From positions 1,116,001 through 1,180,000 of the forward strand of contig NZ_CP079863.1 of NCBI RefSeq assembly GCF_025263485.1: a DNA stretch of 64,000 bases, written 5' to 3'. Shown one piece after another: positions 8,104 to 17,248 of the stretch (position 1 is the first letter of the stretch; the number at the start of each line of letters is the position of its first letter). The notes beneath the pieces were generated by a model. That model searched no databases and was not told where the DNA came from. It saw only the letters and a list, made by a program, of their open reading frames with translations. The translations under genes and the position numbers were made by a program. The DNA is from Mycobacterium sp. SMC-2. Its GTDB lineage: Bacteria > Actinomycetota > Actinomycetes > Mycobacteriales > Mycobacteriaceae.

Positions 8104-8552
8104 CGCGTGATATCGCCGACGAGGTAGCGCTGCATCGTCGGGCCGATGGCGTCGACGATGGCGTCGACCGGCATCGAATGCAGCGGCTCCGAACGGATGC
8201 CGTAGCGCATGATGCCCAGGCCCACCAGCTGTGAGGCGCACAGCGACGCCCGCATGGCGGCCTTGTCCGCCCCCAGGATCTTCAGCAGGGGTCCGAAGAC
8301 CGGGCCGATGAACATGCTTTGCACGGTTTCGGCCGTCTTGGCCATCCCCGTGGAAGCTATCGCGCTCGCTGCGAAGGGTCCGCCGCCGGCGGCGTCCCAC
8401 GTGGTGATCAGCATGCGCAGCGTCTGACGGCCCACCTGGTTGACCCCGCCCGTGACGATCCGGTCGATGAATTCCGGTGTGCCGAACGGCAACCGCAGCA
8501 TCTTGGCGACCGGATCAAGGAGCCCATGCGACGGCTCTTCGCGACGGGGCAT
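8100..8552 (-). CDS. TetR-type ligand-domain protein without DNA-binding domain
   Basis: A 150-aa protein similar to the C-terminal helical ligand and dimerisation domain of mycobacterial TetR regulators (TPEFIDRIVTGGVNQ, AASAIASTGMAKTAETVQ, SQLVGLGIMRYGIRSEPL). A whole TetR protein would need about 45 more N-terminal residues carrying the helix-turn-helix. An in-frame TGA lies about 30 bases upstream of the ATG and only 85 bases separate it from the next gene, so there is no room. Rv0258c is of similar size in my memory, so the short form may be ancestral. It could act as a ligand-binding or heterodimerising partner, or be a remnant. Confidence 0.7.
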   Translation of the reverse strand: MPRREEPSHGLLDPVAKMLRLPFGTPEFIDRIVTGGVNQVGRQTLRMLITTWDAAGGGPFAASAIASTGMAKTAETVQSMFIGPVFGPLLKILGADKAAMRASLCASQLVGLGIMRYGIRSEPLHSMPVDAIVDAIGPTMQRYLVGDITR

Positions 8553-8637
8553 GGTGTCAGGATCGTCGGTATCAGATCAAAGATCAAGCGTGGCCTGTCG
8601 TCGGCGCGCCTGTTCGGCCGGTGTCGTCAGGCCGTTC

Positions 8638-9408
8638 TCAGGCCGCCGAATTCGGCCGCACGACGCGGCCGTGAGCCAACCGCTGCGCGCCCGGTCGGCG
8701 CGAAGCGTGGCGGGCGGTGGGGGCGAGGACCGGCGGCATGGCGCGCCGGAATCGGCTGGCGATCAGACGTGCCAGGCCGGGATGGGTGCCCAGCGACTTG
8801 CTGACCAGGTCGGCACCGCAGGCCCGCAGCCGCTCCTGGAACAGGCCATCGGCGAGCAGGTAGGACGCGACCACGACACGCGCGTTGCCGCGCGCATGGC
8901 GCCTCGCCTCGTCCACCGCTTCGGCCAACGGCGGATCCCCGGTCGCGGCGAACGCGAGGCTCACCCGCGACCCGGTCAGCGCCGACACCAGCGTCGCGGT
9001 GGTGTGCAGGTCGGCGCGCGCCCTGACATCCGAGGTGCCCGCTGCCGCGAGAATCACCGAATCGCCGGGGCGCCAACCACATTTGACCAACTGATCGCCG
9101 ACGATCCGGGCGATGTGGCCACTCGGGCCCAGGGCCGGTGCGACGACGACGTTGGGGTGCCCGCTTTGCTCGATGTGAGCCGGCAGGTCGGCGCGGACGT
9201 GATAGCCGCGCGACAGGAACGCCGGCAGCACGATGGCTGGGCGGCCGGTGGCCCGCGCGAGCACCTCGCTGGGAGTGGGGCCCAAGACGTCGACGAACGC
9301 GACTTCCACCGGGCGGCCGGCCAGCGAACTCGCCTGCGCGGCAAGCTCTTCGACCATAGCCACGCCTTCCGGCCTGCGGGTGCCGTGCGCTACCAGGATC
9401 AGGCTCAT
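8638..9408 (-). CDS. Sirohydrochlorin chelatase-like protein (CbiX/SirB family)
   Basis: A 256-aa protein with two tandem CbiX/SirB-type halves, a family that inserts Fe or Co into sirohydrochlorin. The first half begins ILVAHGTRRPEG, with the His and Gly typical of class II chelatases, and has LPAFLSRGYH; the second has VVVASYLLADGLF. In this setting the likely product is sirohaem for NirB. The start overlaps the nnaR stop by ATGA, so it is co-translated with the regulator. Matches Rv0259c in position. Confidence 0.88.
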   Translation of the reverse strand: MSLILVAHGTRRPEGVAMVEELAAQASSLAGRPVEVAFVDVLGPTPSEVLARATGRPAIVLPAFLSRGYHVRADLPAHIEQSGHPNVVVAPALGPSGHIARIVGDQLVKCGWRPGDSVILAAAGTSDVRARADLHTTATLVSALTGSRVSLAFAATGDPPLAEAVDEARRHARGNARVVVASYLLADGLFQERLRACGADLVSKSLGTHPGLARLIASRFRRAMPPVLAPTARHASRRPGAQRLAHGRVVRPNSAA

Positions 9409-10550
9409 GGGGAGTCCGCCCGCTGTTCGGTCGCGAGCCGGTAACCACGTTTGACCACCGTCGCGACGATGTTCTTGTCACCCAGAGCCGTTCGCAGCCG
9501 CAGCACGGCGGTGTCGACGGCGTGCGGGTCGTTGCTGTTGCCCGGCAGTGCGCGTAACAGGTCACCGCGGGCGACCACGTCACCCGGACGTTTCGCCAGC
9601 GCGCGCAGTATCCCCATGCCGGACGGCGACAGCACCTTGATCGCGCCGTCTACCAGCACGCAGGTGCCGCGAATGTCGACCGTGTGACCGGCCGCCCGCA
9701 CCGTGCACGAACCCAGTACCGGTAGCTCCTCGGCGACGTGACGGGCCAAGGCGCCCAACCGCATTCGTTCGGGCGACGACGTCGGCACGTTTTTCCGGAT
9801 CAACGGCTTGGAGGTCACCGGGCCGACGCACATCGCGTGCACGTCACTGCGCAGGGCTGCCAGCAGTTGCTCTTCGACGTCCAGCTCGCGGGCGCGCTCC
9901 AGCACCGCCGCGGCCGCGGGGGCCGACGTGAAGGTGACCGCGTCGAACTGCCGCCCCGCGATGCCCATCACGAGCTGATCGAACGTGCCGCCCAACGGCG
10001 TTGGCTTCCACCGGTACACCCGCACGGGCACCACCTCGGCCCCCGCCAACCGCAGCCCCCCGAGAAACTCCGGGAAGGGATCCCAAGCGTCGGCGGCGCC
10101 GTGCAGCTGGACCGCCACCCGCAGCCCGGCCACCCCCGACTTCTGCAGGTATTCCAGGACTTCCTGCGAGGACTCGGAATCCGGTGACCACTCCTCGTGC
10201 AGGCCGGCGGCGCGCAACGCGCCGGTCGCCTTCGGCCCGCGCGACACGACCCGGGAGGACGACAGCGCCGCGATGAGCGGGTTGACCAGCCCCCACCCCT
10301 CGGCCGCGGCCAGCCACCCGCGAAAGCCGATGCCGGTGTGTGCGACCAGTATGTCCGGCGGCTCGGCGATCAATGCCTCAGTGTTACGGTGCAGTTCGTC
10401 GTCGTCGGGCAGGGCGATCATGTTGATCGCCGGCGCGCTGCACACCTCGGCGCCCTGGCGGCTGAGCAGCGCGCACAGCTCCTCGGAGCGCCGGGCCGAC
10501 GTCACCGCGATGCGGTAACCCGTCAGCGGCAGGGTGTCGGGCTGGCCCAT
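9405..10550 (-). CDS. nnaR: NnaR-type nitrite assimilation regulator (HemD-like + winged helix)
   Basis: A 381-aa fusion: residues 1 to about 265 form a uroporphyrinogen-III synthase (HemD)-like domain, and about 285-375 an OmpR-type winged helix (LSPSGMGILRALAKRPGDVVARGDLL...VDTAVLRLRTALGDKNIVATVVKRGYRLA). The orthologue in M. smegmatis and Streptomyces, NnaR, is a co-activator with GlnR of nitrate/nitrite genes. The HemD part is thought to sense rather than to catalyse. It lies between narK3 and the sirohaem chelatase, opposite nirBD, which fits that role. Corresponds to Rv0260c. Confidence 0.88.
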   Translation of the reverse strand: MGQPDTLPLTGYRIAVTSARRSEELCALLSRQGAEVCSAPAINMIALPDDDELHRNTEALIAEPPDILVAHTGIGFRGWLAAAEGWGLVNPLIAALSSSRVVSRGPKATGALRAAGLHEEWSPDSESSQEVLEYLQKSGVAGLRVAVQLHGAADAWDPFPEFLGGLRLAGAEVVPVRVYRWKPTPLGGTFDQLVMGIAGRQFDAVTFTSAPAAAAVLERARELDVEEQLLAALRSDVHAMCVGPVTSKPLIRKNVPTSSPERMRLGALARHVAEELPVLGSCTVRAAGHTVDIRGTCVLVDGAIKVLSPSGMGILRALAKRPGDVVARGDLLRALPGNSNDPHAVDTAVLRLRTALGDKNIVATVVKRGYRLATEQRADSP

Positions 10551-10627
10551 ATCACCTGTGTATGCCTATCAGATTTCCGTTGCGTTACCTGGCAATTGCT
10601 TGCGCATTGCCCGCAGTGAGGCCGCGC

Positions 10628-12025
10628 TCACACGCGGGCCAGCGCGTCTGCCGTCTCACTGTCCGCCGCCCCGGCGGGCAGGACCGGGCGGCGCACGTAC
10701 GCCATCCACGTGATGATGGCGGCCACGACGTAGGAAGCCAGGAACGCCCAGTATGCCGACGTCTCCGTCCCGGTGGCGAGGTAGGACTGGCGCAGGGCGA
10801 GGTTGATGCCCACGCCGCCGAGCGCGCCGACCGCGGAGCAGATGCCGATCAACGATCCCGACTTGGCGCGCGCCCAGTGGCGACGTTCCTCCTCGCTCGT
10901 CTTCAGGCCGCGGCTGCGCGCCTCGTAGACCGAGGGGATCAGTTTGAACACCGAACCGTTGCCCATCCCGGACAGGATGAACAACACCAGGAAGCCGGCT
11001 ACGTAGCCGACCATGCTGGTTGAGCGCGCCCCGGCGTCGCGACCGTCGAAGGCGCTGATGGTGGCTAGCAATCCGGCGCCCAGGGCCATGCCGGCGAGCA
11101 CGCCGAACGTGACCCGGCTGCCGCCCTTGCGGTCTGCCAGCCGGCCACCGTAGATCCGTGCCAGCGAGCCCAGCAGCGGTCCGACGAAGGCCACCTGCGC
11201 GGCGTGCAGGGCCGCATGCTTGGCGCTTTCACCGTTGGCCAGGAAGTTGACCTGCAGCACCTGACCGAAGGCGAAGGCGAACCCGATCCAGGAGCCGAAG
11301 GTGCAGACGTAGAGCAGCGAGATCACATAGGTGTCGCGCTCGAAGAGGATCGAGCGCATCGTCTTCAGTTCGGTGCCGTGGCCGACGTTGTCCATGAACA
11401 GCACGGCCGCGACACCCACCATCGCCAGCACCACCAGGTACACCGCGCACACCCAGTACGGCGCCTCGTGCCCGGCCGTGGCGAGCACCAGCAGCCCGAC
11501 CAACTGGATCACCGCCACCCCGAGGTTGCCGACGCCGGCGTTGATCGCCAGCGCCGAGCCCTTGAGCCGCTGGGGGTAGAAGGCGTTGACGTTGGCGAGC
11601 GAGGCCGCGTAATTGCCGCCGGCCAGCCCGGTCAGCGCGGCGCACACCACAAAGGGCCACAGCGGCAGGCCGGGATTGGCCAGCAGTACGATCGTGCCGG
11701 CCGCCGGGATCAGCAGCACGAACGCCGAGAAGGCGGTCCAGTTGCGGCCGCCGAAAGCGGCGATGCCCAGGGTGTAGGGAATCCGGGCCAGGCCGCCGAC
11801 CAGGGTGGCGACGGCGCCCAGCAGCAGCTTGTCGCCTGCGGTGAAGCCGTAGACGTGCCCCGGCATGAACAACGCCATGACGGGCCACAGCGTCCACACC
11901 GAGAAGGCGACGTGGTCGCCCGCGACGGTGCACAACAGGTTGCGGCGGGCAATCTTGGAGTTGCCGGCCTCCCAGGCCGCCGTGTCTTCTGGATTCCAGT
12001 CCGCGATGCGGTGATTGCGGCCCAT
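10628..12025 (-). CDS. narK3: Nitrate/nitrite transporter, MFS NNP family
   Basis: A 465-aa membrane protein with about twelve hydrophobic segments, importing nitrate or exporting nitrite. The NNP signature is clear: GLAGGNYAASLANVNAFYPQ, and a second NNP-like block LSGMGNGSVFKLIPSVY. The N-terminal RIADWNPEDTAAWE stretch is typical of the mycobacterial NarK group. I chose the ATG at 12025, which has AAAGG upstream; a GTG at 12046 is the alternative. First gene of the minus-strand run narK3-nnaR-chelatase. In H37Rv aac(2')-Ic lies directly upstream; it is not here. Confidence 0.92.
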   Translation of the reverse strand: MGRNHRIADWNPEDTAAWEAGNSKIARRNLLCTVAGDHVAFSVWTLWPVMALFMPGHVYGFTAGDKLLLGAVATLVGGLARIPYTLGIAAFGGRNWTAFSAFVLLIPAAGTIVLLANPGLPLWPFVVCAALTGLAGGNYAASLANVNAFYPQRLKGSALAINAGVGNLGVAVIQLVGLLVLATAGHEAPYWVCAVYLVVLAMVGVAAVLFMDNVGHGTELKTMRSILFERDTYVISLLYVCTFGSWIGFAFAFGQVLQVNFLANGESAKHAALHAAQVAFVGPLLGSLARIYGGRLADRKGGSRVTFGVLAGMALGAGLLATISAFDGRDAGARSTSMVGYVAGFLVLFILSGMGNGSVFKLIPSVYEARSRGLKTSEEERRHWARAKSGSLIGICSAVGALGGVGINLALRQSYLATGTETSAYWAFLASYVVAAIITWMAYVRRPVLPAGAADSETADALARV

Positions 12026-12357
12026 CCGATCGTCACCTTTCGTCACCGATGAATCCGACTGTGCCGCTTCGGTTTATGCGAGGGAGCCGGCGGCATGCGA
12101 CTCCCTATTGTCAGGCTCCGCTCACCGGCAGCGGGAACAGATGCGGGCATCGGCGAATGAAGAGGGATGCCCCGCGGTGTATTTCGATGCTCACATTCGG
12201 GACGGGAACGGGTCAACTCGAACCGGCCCGAATCGCCTGTAAGTTGATTACCAGTTGTCTGGTAAGTCCCTGTAGGGCCGCAAATGGCGAAATGGCCGCC
12301 TATTTCAAGAGATTCGAGCCCGGCGCGGCGTTTATTGTGAGCTGGAATACGTTTCGG
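12026..12357. other. Gene-free 330-base region upstream of narK3
   Basis: No credible coding sequence is seen; short frames here lack family features. It should hold the narK3 promoter and the end of the pxpC transcript. The one strong element is the dyad at 12248-12265. The aminoglycoside acetyltransferase gene found at this point in M. tuberculosis is absent, and I see no remnant of it. Confidence 0.6.
12248..12265. promoter_or_regulatory. Perfect palindrome TTACCAG-N4-CTGGTAA
   Basis: Two perfect 7-bp arms flank TTGT, about 220 bases upstream of the narK3 start and 93 bases after the pxpC stop. It has the look of an operator for a dimeric regulator. The regulator is unknown. A weak terminator is less likely because the stem is short and AT-containing. 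Confidence 0.5.
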
Positions 12358-13275
12358 TCAGGAAAACGGCCAGCCGGCCGCACCCGACTGCGGATGGGCG
12401 CCCGCCAAAACCCTCGGGCGTGACCAGCGCAGGCGCACAGACTGCCCCGGGCGCACCTGGGCGATCTTGTCGATGTCCTCGTCGATCACCACGCCCACCA
12501 CGGGGTAACCGCCGGTCACCGGGTGGTCGGGCCCCAGGATCACCGGTAACCCATTGGGCGGCACCTGAATTGCGCCGCGGGTGGTTCCCTCACTGGGTAG
12601 CTGCCGGTCCAGGTACCGGTGCTGCAGTGGGCGGCCGGCCAACCGCATTCCCACGCGGTCGCTGCGGTCGGATGCCACCCAGTGGTTTTGCACCAGGACA
12701 TCGGGATCGACGAACCAGTCATCGCGGGGGCCGGGCACCACCGCCAACTCGACCACGTCGCCCGTGATGGCGGCTACCGGGGCCTGGTCCAGTTCGGGGT
12801 AGTCGGGGGTGTGCTCGCCGACGGGGAGCTGACCTCCCGCCCGCAGCGGTGCCGGGCCGATCGCCGACATCACGTCGTAGCTGCGCGAGCCCAGCACCGG
12901 TTCCACGTCGATCCCGCCCCGCACCGCCAGGTATGTCCGCAACCCGGCGCGCGGCGTCCCCAAGGAGATCACCTCGCCGTCGCGAACATGCTGAATGCTG
13001 TTGCTGCCGAACTTCTTTCCGTTGACGGCCGGGTCGGTGTCGGCTCCCGTCACCGCGACGTCGATGTCGCCGCCTCGGACCCGTGCCGCGAAACCGCCGA
13101 ACATGACTTCGACGGTGGCGCGGTCATCGGGGTTGGCCACCAGCCGGTTCGCCAGTTGGTGCGCTCGGCGGTCGGCGGCCCCCGACCGGCTCACGCCGAG
13201 GTGGGCCAGCCCCGGCCGGCCCAGGTCCTGCACGACGGCCAGCGGTCCGGTGCGAAGAATCTCCAGGTTTGGCAC
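12358..13275 (-). CDS. pxpC: 5-oxoprolinase subunit C / KipA-type protein
   Basis: A 305-aa protein of the KipA/PxpC family, also similar to the allophanate hydrolase and urea carboxylase carboxyltransferase-associated domain. With PxpB (and PxpA) the family cleaves 5-oxoproline using ATP. Typical blocks are [47 protein letters not shown] and [18 protein letters not shown]. The GTG at 13275 is preferred, with AAGGAG five bases ahead; the reading frame runs further upstream only as a shadow inside pxpB. Corresponds to Rv0263c. Confidence 0.9.
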   Translation of the reverse strand: MPNLEILRTGPLAVVQDLGRPGLAHLGVSRSGAADRRAHQLANRLVANPDDRATVEVMFGGFAARVRGGDIDVAVTGADTDPAVNGKKFGSNSIQHVRDGEVISLGTPRAGLRTYLAVRGGIDVEPVLGSRSYDVMSAIGPAPLRAGGQLPVGEHTPDYPELDQAPVAAITGDVVELAVVPGPRDDWFVDPDVLVQNHWVASDRSDRVGMRLAGRPLQHRYLDRQLPSEGTTRGAIQVPPNGLPVILGPDHPVTGGYPVVGVVIDEDIDKIAQVRPGQSVRLRWSRPRVLAGAHPQSGAAGWPFS

Positions 13276-13289
13276 GGTGATCTCCTTGC

Positions 13290-13964
13290 TCAGACGGCCC
13301 GGAACTGAACCCACATGCCCTGCGTCAGCAGCGCCGGCTGGGGCCGTCGGAGGTCCCACAGGACCGCGTCGGTGCGGCCGATCAGTTGCCAGCCGCCGGG
13401 CGATTGGCGGGGGTAGACCGCGCTGAACTCGCCGGCCAGGCCGACCGAGCCGGCGGGCACCGAGGTGCGTGGCTCCGCGCGGCGGGGCACCCGCAGGCGG
13501 GCGTCGCCGTCGACCAGATACGCAAATCCCGGGGCGAACCCGCTGAATCCGACCCGCCACAGGCAGCCGGTGTGGGCGTCGATCACCTGCGCGATGGTCA
13601 GCCCGGTGTGGCCGGCGACCTCGGCGAGGTCGGGCCCGTCGTAGACGACGTCGATGACCACATCGGCGCGGCAATCCGGCGCCGCGAGGTCGTCGACGGT
13701 CACCCGCATCTTGCGCAGCCGCTGACGGATCACCCCTTGGAAGCGGGGGCCGGCGAGCTTGACCAGAACCGTGCGGGCGGCCGGGACGATGTCGAGGACG
13801 CCCGGCAATGCCGCGTCGCGCAACTGCGCCGCCCAGGCCAACACCTCGGCGGTGCTGCCGCATTGCAGCATCAGCGCGCTGTCGCCGTAGTCCAGAACCG
13901 TGTTGCCGACCAGTTCCGGCGGCAGGTCCCTGGACACGTTGTCCGTAAGGTCCGTCACGCTCAT
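13290..13964 (-). CDS. pxpB: 5-oxoprolinase subunit B / KipI-type protein
   Basis: A 224-aa KipI/PxpB-family protein, subunit of the ATP-dependent 5-oxoprolinase complex; in Bacillus the homologue inhibits the KinA kinase. The signature blocks [32 protein letters not shown] and [13 protein letters not shown] are all present. It lies 14 bases before pxpC, so the pair is an operon. No PxpA (LamB/YcsF) gene is adjacent, and the large ATP-dependent OplA found nearby in H37Rv is also missing, so the rest of the enzyme must be elsewhere, or these have another role. Corresponds to Rv0264c. Confidence 0.9.
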   Translation of the reverse strand: MSVTDLTDNVSRDLPPELVGNTVLDYGDSALMLQCGSTAEVLAWAAQLRDAALPGVLDIVPAARTVLVKLAGPRFQGVIRQRLRKMRVTVDDLAAPDCRADVVIDVVYDGPDLAEVAGHTGLTIAQVIDAHTGCLWRVGFSGFAPGFAYLVDGDARLRVPRRAEPRTSVPAGSVGLAGEFSAVYPRQSPGGWQLIGRTDAVLWDLRRPQPALLTQGMWVQFRAV

Positions 13965-14075
13965 TACTCGACGGTAACCTCCCCAGCGCGCGCCGGGCGA
14001 GGGGCGAGCGACGGATTTTCGAACACTGCCAGAGCTGCCTTAGCAAACGCTCAAACAGCCTGGGGCGGCCGGGAT

Positions 14076-15074
14076 CTAACCGAGGATCTTGGCGAGTTGC
14101 GGGGGCAGTTGATCGGCCACCAGGGGGTAGCTCAGCGGCGACGCAAAGGCGATCGCGCCGGCCTGATCCTTGGTGGTGAAGATGTGCCGGTTCTGCGCGG
14201 TGGCCTGTGATGCCGCCACGTCGGGGTCGGCGAGCAACGCCTTCTGGTCATCGGGGCTCTCGGTCGTCCAGATGACCACGTCGGCGGAATCGAGCACCGC
14301 TTTGACGTGATCGCGGGGGATGACGGCGCGGTGATCGGTGCCGAAAGGCTTGATGCTGTCGGCGATTACCAGCCCCATCTGGTTCAGGAAGTCCGTGCGC
14401 CAGCCGGCCATGGTCGCGACGACGGTGCCCTGCCACAGCGTGCCCTGCATCAGCAACGCCTTCTTGCCCGTCCACGCCGGGTGCTCCTTGGCTACCGCGG
14501 TGAACTTCTGGTCGACGGCGTCGATCAGCGACTGCATCTGGTCGGCCTGGAACACCGCCTGGCCGATGGTCCTCGCCTGCTCCTTCCACGGCTCGAAGAA
14601 TGCGTCACCGTCCGACTGCGGCACGGTCGGGGCGATCGCGGAGAGCTTCTGATAGGTATCGGCGTCGACCCCGGCGTTGATGGCCACGATGAGATCCGGC
14701 TTGAGGCCCGCGATCTGGTCGACCGGAATGCCGTTGTCGAGGTTCAGCACCACCGGCCGGGCCCCGCCGAGCTTGGGCTGGGCCCACGGCCACACCGCGA
14801 ACGGCTGGTCACCGAACCAGTCGGTGACGGCGATCGGCACCACCCCGACCGCGAGGAGGTCGTCCTGCTCGGTGTAGCCGGCGCTGACGACGCGCTTGGG
14901 CGGTCCCTTGATGACGGTCTGGCCGAAGAGGTGGTTGATGGTGACCGATTTGCCGGGCGAGGTATCCGAACCCGGTTTGCGTGACGAGCACGCCGCCGGA
15001 GCCCCGGCGACCGCGGCGGCCGCTGCAGCCCCTGCGAACTGCAAGAATCCCCGTCGATTCCAACGCTGCCGCAT
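14076..15074 (-). CDS. fecB2: Iron-siderophore ABC transporter substrate-binding lipoprotein
   Basis: A 332-aa periplasmic binding protein of the FecB/FepB class, expected to present Fe-siderophore or haem-type ligands to a permease. The N-terminus [18 protein letters not shown] is a twin-arginine signal leading to a lipobox ending at AACSS, so it should be Tat-exported and lipid-anchored. [21 protein letters not shown] and the later DVVIWTTES blocks are typical of the fold. No permease or ATPase gene is adjacent. Corresponds to Rv0265c. Confidence 0.9.
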   Translation of the reverse strand: MRQRWNRRGFLQFAGAAAAAAVAGAPAACSSRKPGSDTSPGKSVTINHLFGQTVIKGPPKRVVSAGYTEQDDLLAVGVVPIAVTDWFGDQPFAVWPWAQPKLGGARPVVLNLDNGIPVDQIAGLKPDLIVAINAGVDADTYQKLSAIAPTVPQSDGDAFFEPWKEQARTIGQAVFQADQMQSLIDAVDQKFTAVAKEHPAWTGKKALLMQGTLWQGTVVATMAGWRTDFLNQMGLVIADSIKPFGTDHRAVIPRDHVKAVLDSADVVIWTTESPDDQKALLADPDVAASQATAQNRHIFTTKDQAGAIAFASPLSYPLVADQLPPQLAKILG

Positions 15075-15126
15075 CGCGTGAGATTATCGCGTTCCGCGCC
15101 CGCGAGGGCATCGCCGCGCGCGCCGG

Positions 15127-15711
15127 TCAGCCCAGCGGCATGCCGGCGTCCAGGAAGTCCAGTGCCCGGTAGATGGTTTCGGCCGTCTTCGGCGCGCTGT
15201 CGAACGCCGCCATCATGGCGCCGACCATCGCGCCGACGAACACCCGGACCTCGAAATCGCCTGCGGGACGGCCGATTCGGCGACCGATGGCCTCCGCCAT
15301 GACGTTCACCGTGCGGTAGTACTCGTCGTAGAGGGCGGCTTTGAGCTCGGGTATCGAGAAGATCAGCCGCTGGCGGGTGTTCTCGAACTCCAGCTGCTCG
15401 GCTGACAGGCCGGCCATCGTGGTGGCGTAGGCCCGCCGGATGGCCGCACTCGGCGACAGTTCGGGCGGCTGGGCCTCGAACGCCGCCAATATCAGCGGGT
15501 CGAGGTCGTCGGCGAGCAGCAACGACTCCTTGGATCCGAAATACCGGAAGAACGTGCTGGGCGACACCTCGGCGGCGTCGGCGATCTGTTCGACGGTGGT
15601 GGCGGCGTAGCCGTTCGCGTCGAACAGGCGGAACGCCTCGCGCCGAAGTGCGTGACGGGTCTTGATCTTCTTGCGTTCCCGCAGACCCAGGGGCTGGTCA
15701 GTCGCCTGCAT
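15127..15711 (-). CDS. TetR family transcriptional regulator
   Basis: A 194-aa regulator. The helix-turn-helix is clear near residues 30-60 (ATTVEQIADAAEVSPSTFFRYFGSKESLL). I place the start at the ATG at 15711 (MQATDQPLGLRERKK); the frame stays open far upstream only because of GC-driven shadow coding. It is divergent from narU across 129 bases, so it may regulate that transporter or itself. In H37Rv this place is taken by the 5-oxoprolinase gene oplA, from memory. Confidence 0.88.
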   Translation of the reverse strand: MQATDQPLGLRERKKIKTRHALRREAFRLFDANGYAATTVEQIADAAEVSPSTFFRYFGSKESLLLADDLDPLILAAFEAQPPELSPSAAIRRAYATTMAGLSAEQLEFENTRQRLIFSIPELKAALYDEYYRTVNVMAEAIGRRIGRPAGDFEVRVFVGAMVGAMMAAFDSAPKTAETIYRALDFLDAGMPLG

Positions 15712-15840
15712 GCGGCGATTCTCCCGCATTCGGGGGACAAAAAGATCTGACAGGCGGCGAACGGCCGCTGCGAGATCCATGTATCTCCGGCGTAACTGCG
15801 CCCACGCAGGCCGGTAACAGTCCGTCCATAGCGTCGGGGC

Positions 15841-17241
15841 GTGACTACGACGACTTCCATGGAGCCGACGGCTCCGGTCCTGGCGCCCCCGCGCCCGGCC
15901 CGGCGGGGCGGGCACTGGATTGACGACTGGCGGCCCGAAGACCCCGCGTTCTGGGAGACCACCGGCAAGCCGATCGCCCGCCGTAACCTGATCTACTCGA
16001 TCTTCGCCGAGCACGTCGGGTTCAGCGTGTGGATGCTGTGGAGCATCGTGGTGGTCCAGATGACCGCCGGTGCTCACGGGCATCCGTCGGCGTCGGGCTG
16101 GTCGCTGACCGCCAGCCAGGCCCTGTGCCTGGTCGCCGTGCCCAGCGGCGTCGGCGCCTTCCTGCGCCTGCCCTACACCTTCGCCGTCCCGCTGTTCGGC
16201 GGCCGCAACTGGACGACCATCTCGGCGGCGCTGTTGCTGATCCCGAGCGTCCTGCTGGCCTGGGCTGTCGGCCACCCCGGCCTCTCGTTCGGCGTCCTGG
16301 TGGCGATCGCGGCGACCGCCGGCTTCGGCGGCGGCAACTTCGCCTCGTCGATGGCCAACATCTCCTTCTTCTACCCGGAGAAGGACAAGGGCTGGGCGCT
16401 GGGCCTGAACGCGGCCGGCGGCAACCTCGGCGTCGCGGTGGTGCAGAAGATCATCCCGCCCGTCGTCGTCGCCGGGGGCGGGGTGGCGCTGTCGCGCGCC
16501 GGGCTCTTCTACGTGCCGCTGGCCGTGGTGGCCGCGGTCTGCGCATTCGCGTTCATGAACAACCTGTCCGAGGCTAAGGCCGACGTGACGCCGGTTTGGC
16601 AGGCGCTGCGGCACCCCGACACCTGGGTCATGTCGCTGCTCTACATCGGCACGTTCGGATCGTTCATCGGCTACTCGGCGGCCTTCCCGACGCTGCTCAA
16701 GACGGTGTTCGGACGCGGCGACATCGCGCTGACCTGGGCCTTCCTCGGCGCCTGCATCGGTTCGGTCATCAGGCCCATGGGCGGCAAGCTGGCCGACCGG
16801 ATCGGCGGGGCCCGAATCACCGCCGTCAGCTTCGTCTTGCTCGCCGCTGGCGCCGCGGTGGCGCTGTGGTCGGTCCACGCCAAGAGCCTGCCGGTGTTCT
16901 TCGCCAGCTTCATGTTCTTGTTCGTCGCCACTGGCATCGGCAACGGCTCTACCTACCGGATGATCTCGCGGATCTTCGTGGTCAAGGGCGAACTCGCTGG
17001 CGGCGACCCGGACACCATGGTGCACATGCGCCGCCAGGCCGCGGGTGCGCTGGGCGTCATCTCGTCGATCGGCGCCTTCGGCGGGTTCGTCGTGCCGCTG
17101 GCGTATGCCTGGTCGAAGTCGCAGTTCGGCAGCATCGAACCCGCGCTCCGGTTCTACGTGGCGTTCTTCCTCGCGCTGCTGGTCGTCACCTGGCACTGCT
17201 ACCTGCGCAAGAACAACGCCGTCGCGCGGGCCGGCGTATAG
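15841..17241 (+). CDS. narU: Nitrate/nitrite transporter, MFS NNP family
   Basis: A 466-aa twelve-helix NNP transporter, the second in the window. Signature blocks are GFGGGNFASSMANISFFYP and ATGIGNGSTYRMISRIF. The N-terminal HWIDDWRPEDPAFWE matches the leader of narK3, so the two are paralogues. The start is a GTG; an ATG six codons on is the alternative. It stands alone, divergent from the TetR gene and convergent with polD2, whose stop is seven bases on. Corresponds to Rv0267. Confidence 0.92.
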   Translation: MTTTTSMEPTAPVLAPPRPARRGGHWIDDWRPEDPAFWETTGKPIARRNLIYSIFAEHVGFSVWMLWSIVVVQMTAGAHGHPSASGWSLTASQALCLVAVPSGVGAFLRLPYTFAVPLFGGRNWTTISAALLLIPSVLLAWAVGHPGLSFGVLVAIAATAGFGGGNFASSMANISFFYPEKDKGWALGLNAAGGNLGVAVVQKIIPPVVVAGGGVALSRAGLFYVPLAVVAAVCAFAFMNNLSEAKADVTPVWQALRHPDTWVMSLLYIGTFGSFIGYSAAFPTLLKTVFGRGDIALTWAFLGACIGSVIRPMGGKLADRIGGARITAVSFVLLAAGAAVALWSVHAKSLPVFFASFMFLFVATGIGNGSTYRMISRIFVVKGELAGGDPDTMVHMRRQAAGALGVISSIGAFGGFVVPLAYAWSKSQFGSIEPALRFYVAFFLALLVVTWHCYLRKNNAVARAGV

Positions 17242-17248
17242 CGGGGCC

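Noticed and set aside
12196..12203. TTCGGGAC, a DosR half-site upstream of narK3
   Set aside because: The second half (GTCCCGAA) is missing at the required distance. A similar partial match upstream of narU also lacks the second half.
13276..14046. N-terminal extension of the KipA-like gene to 562 aa
   Set aside because: The extension overlaps pxpB in another frame; AAGGAG plus GTG at 13275 gives the normal family start.
15712..17196. An in-frame extension of the TetR gene giving a 689-aa product
   Set aside because: The added part is antisense to narU, His/Arg/Gly-rich and without any domain, while the TetR gene has a natural ATG at 15711.
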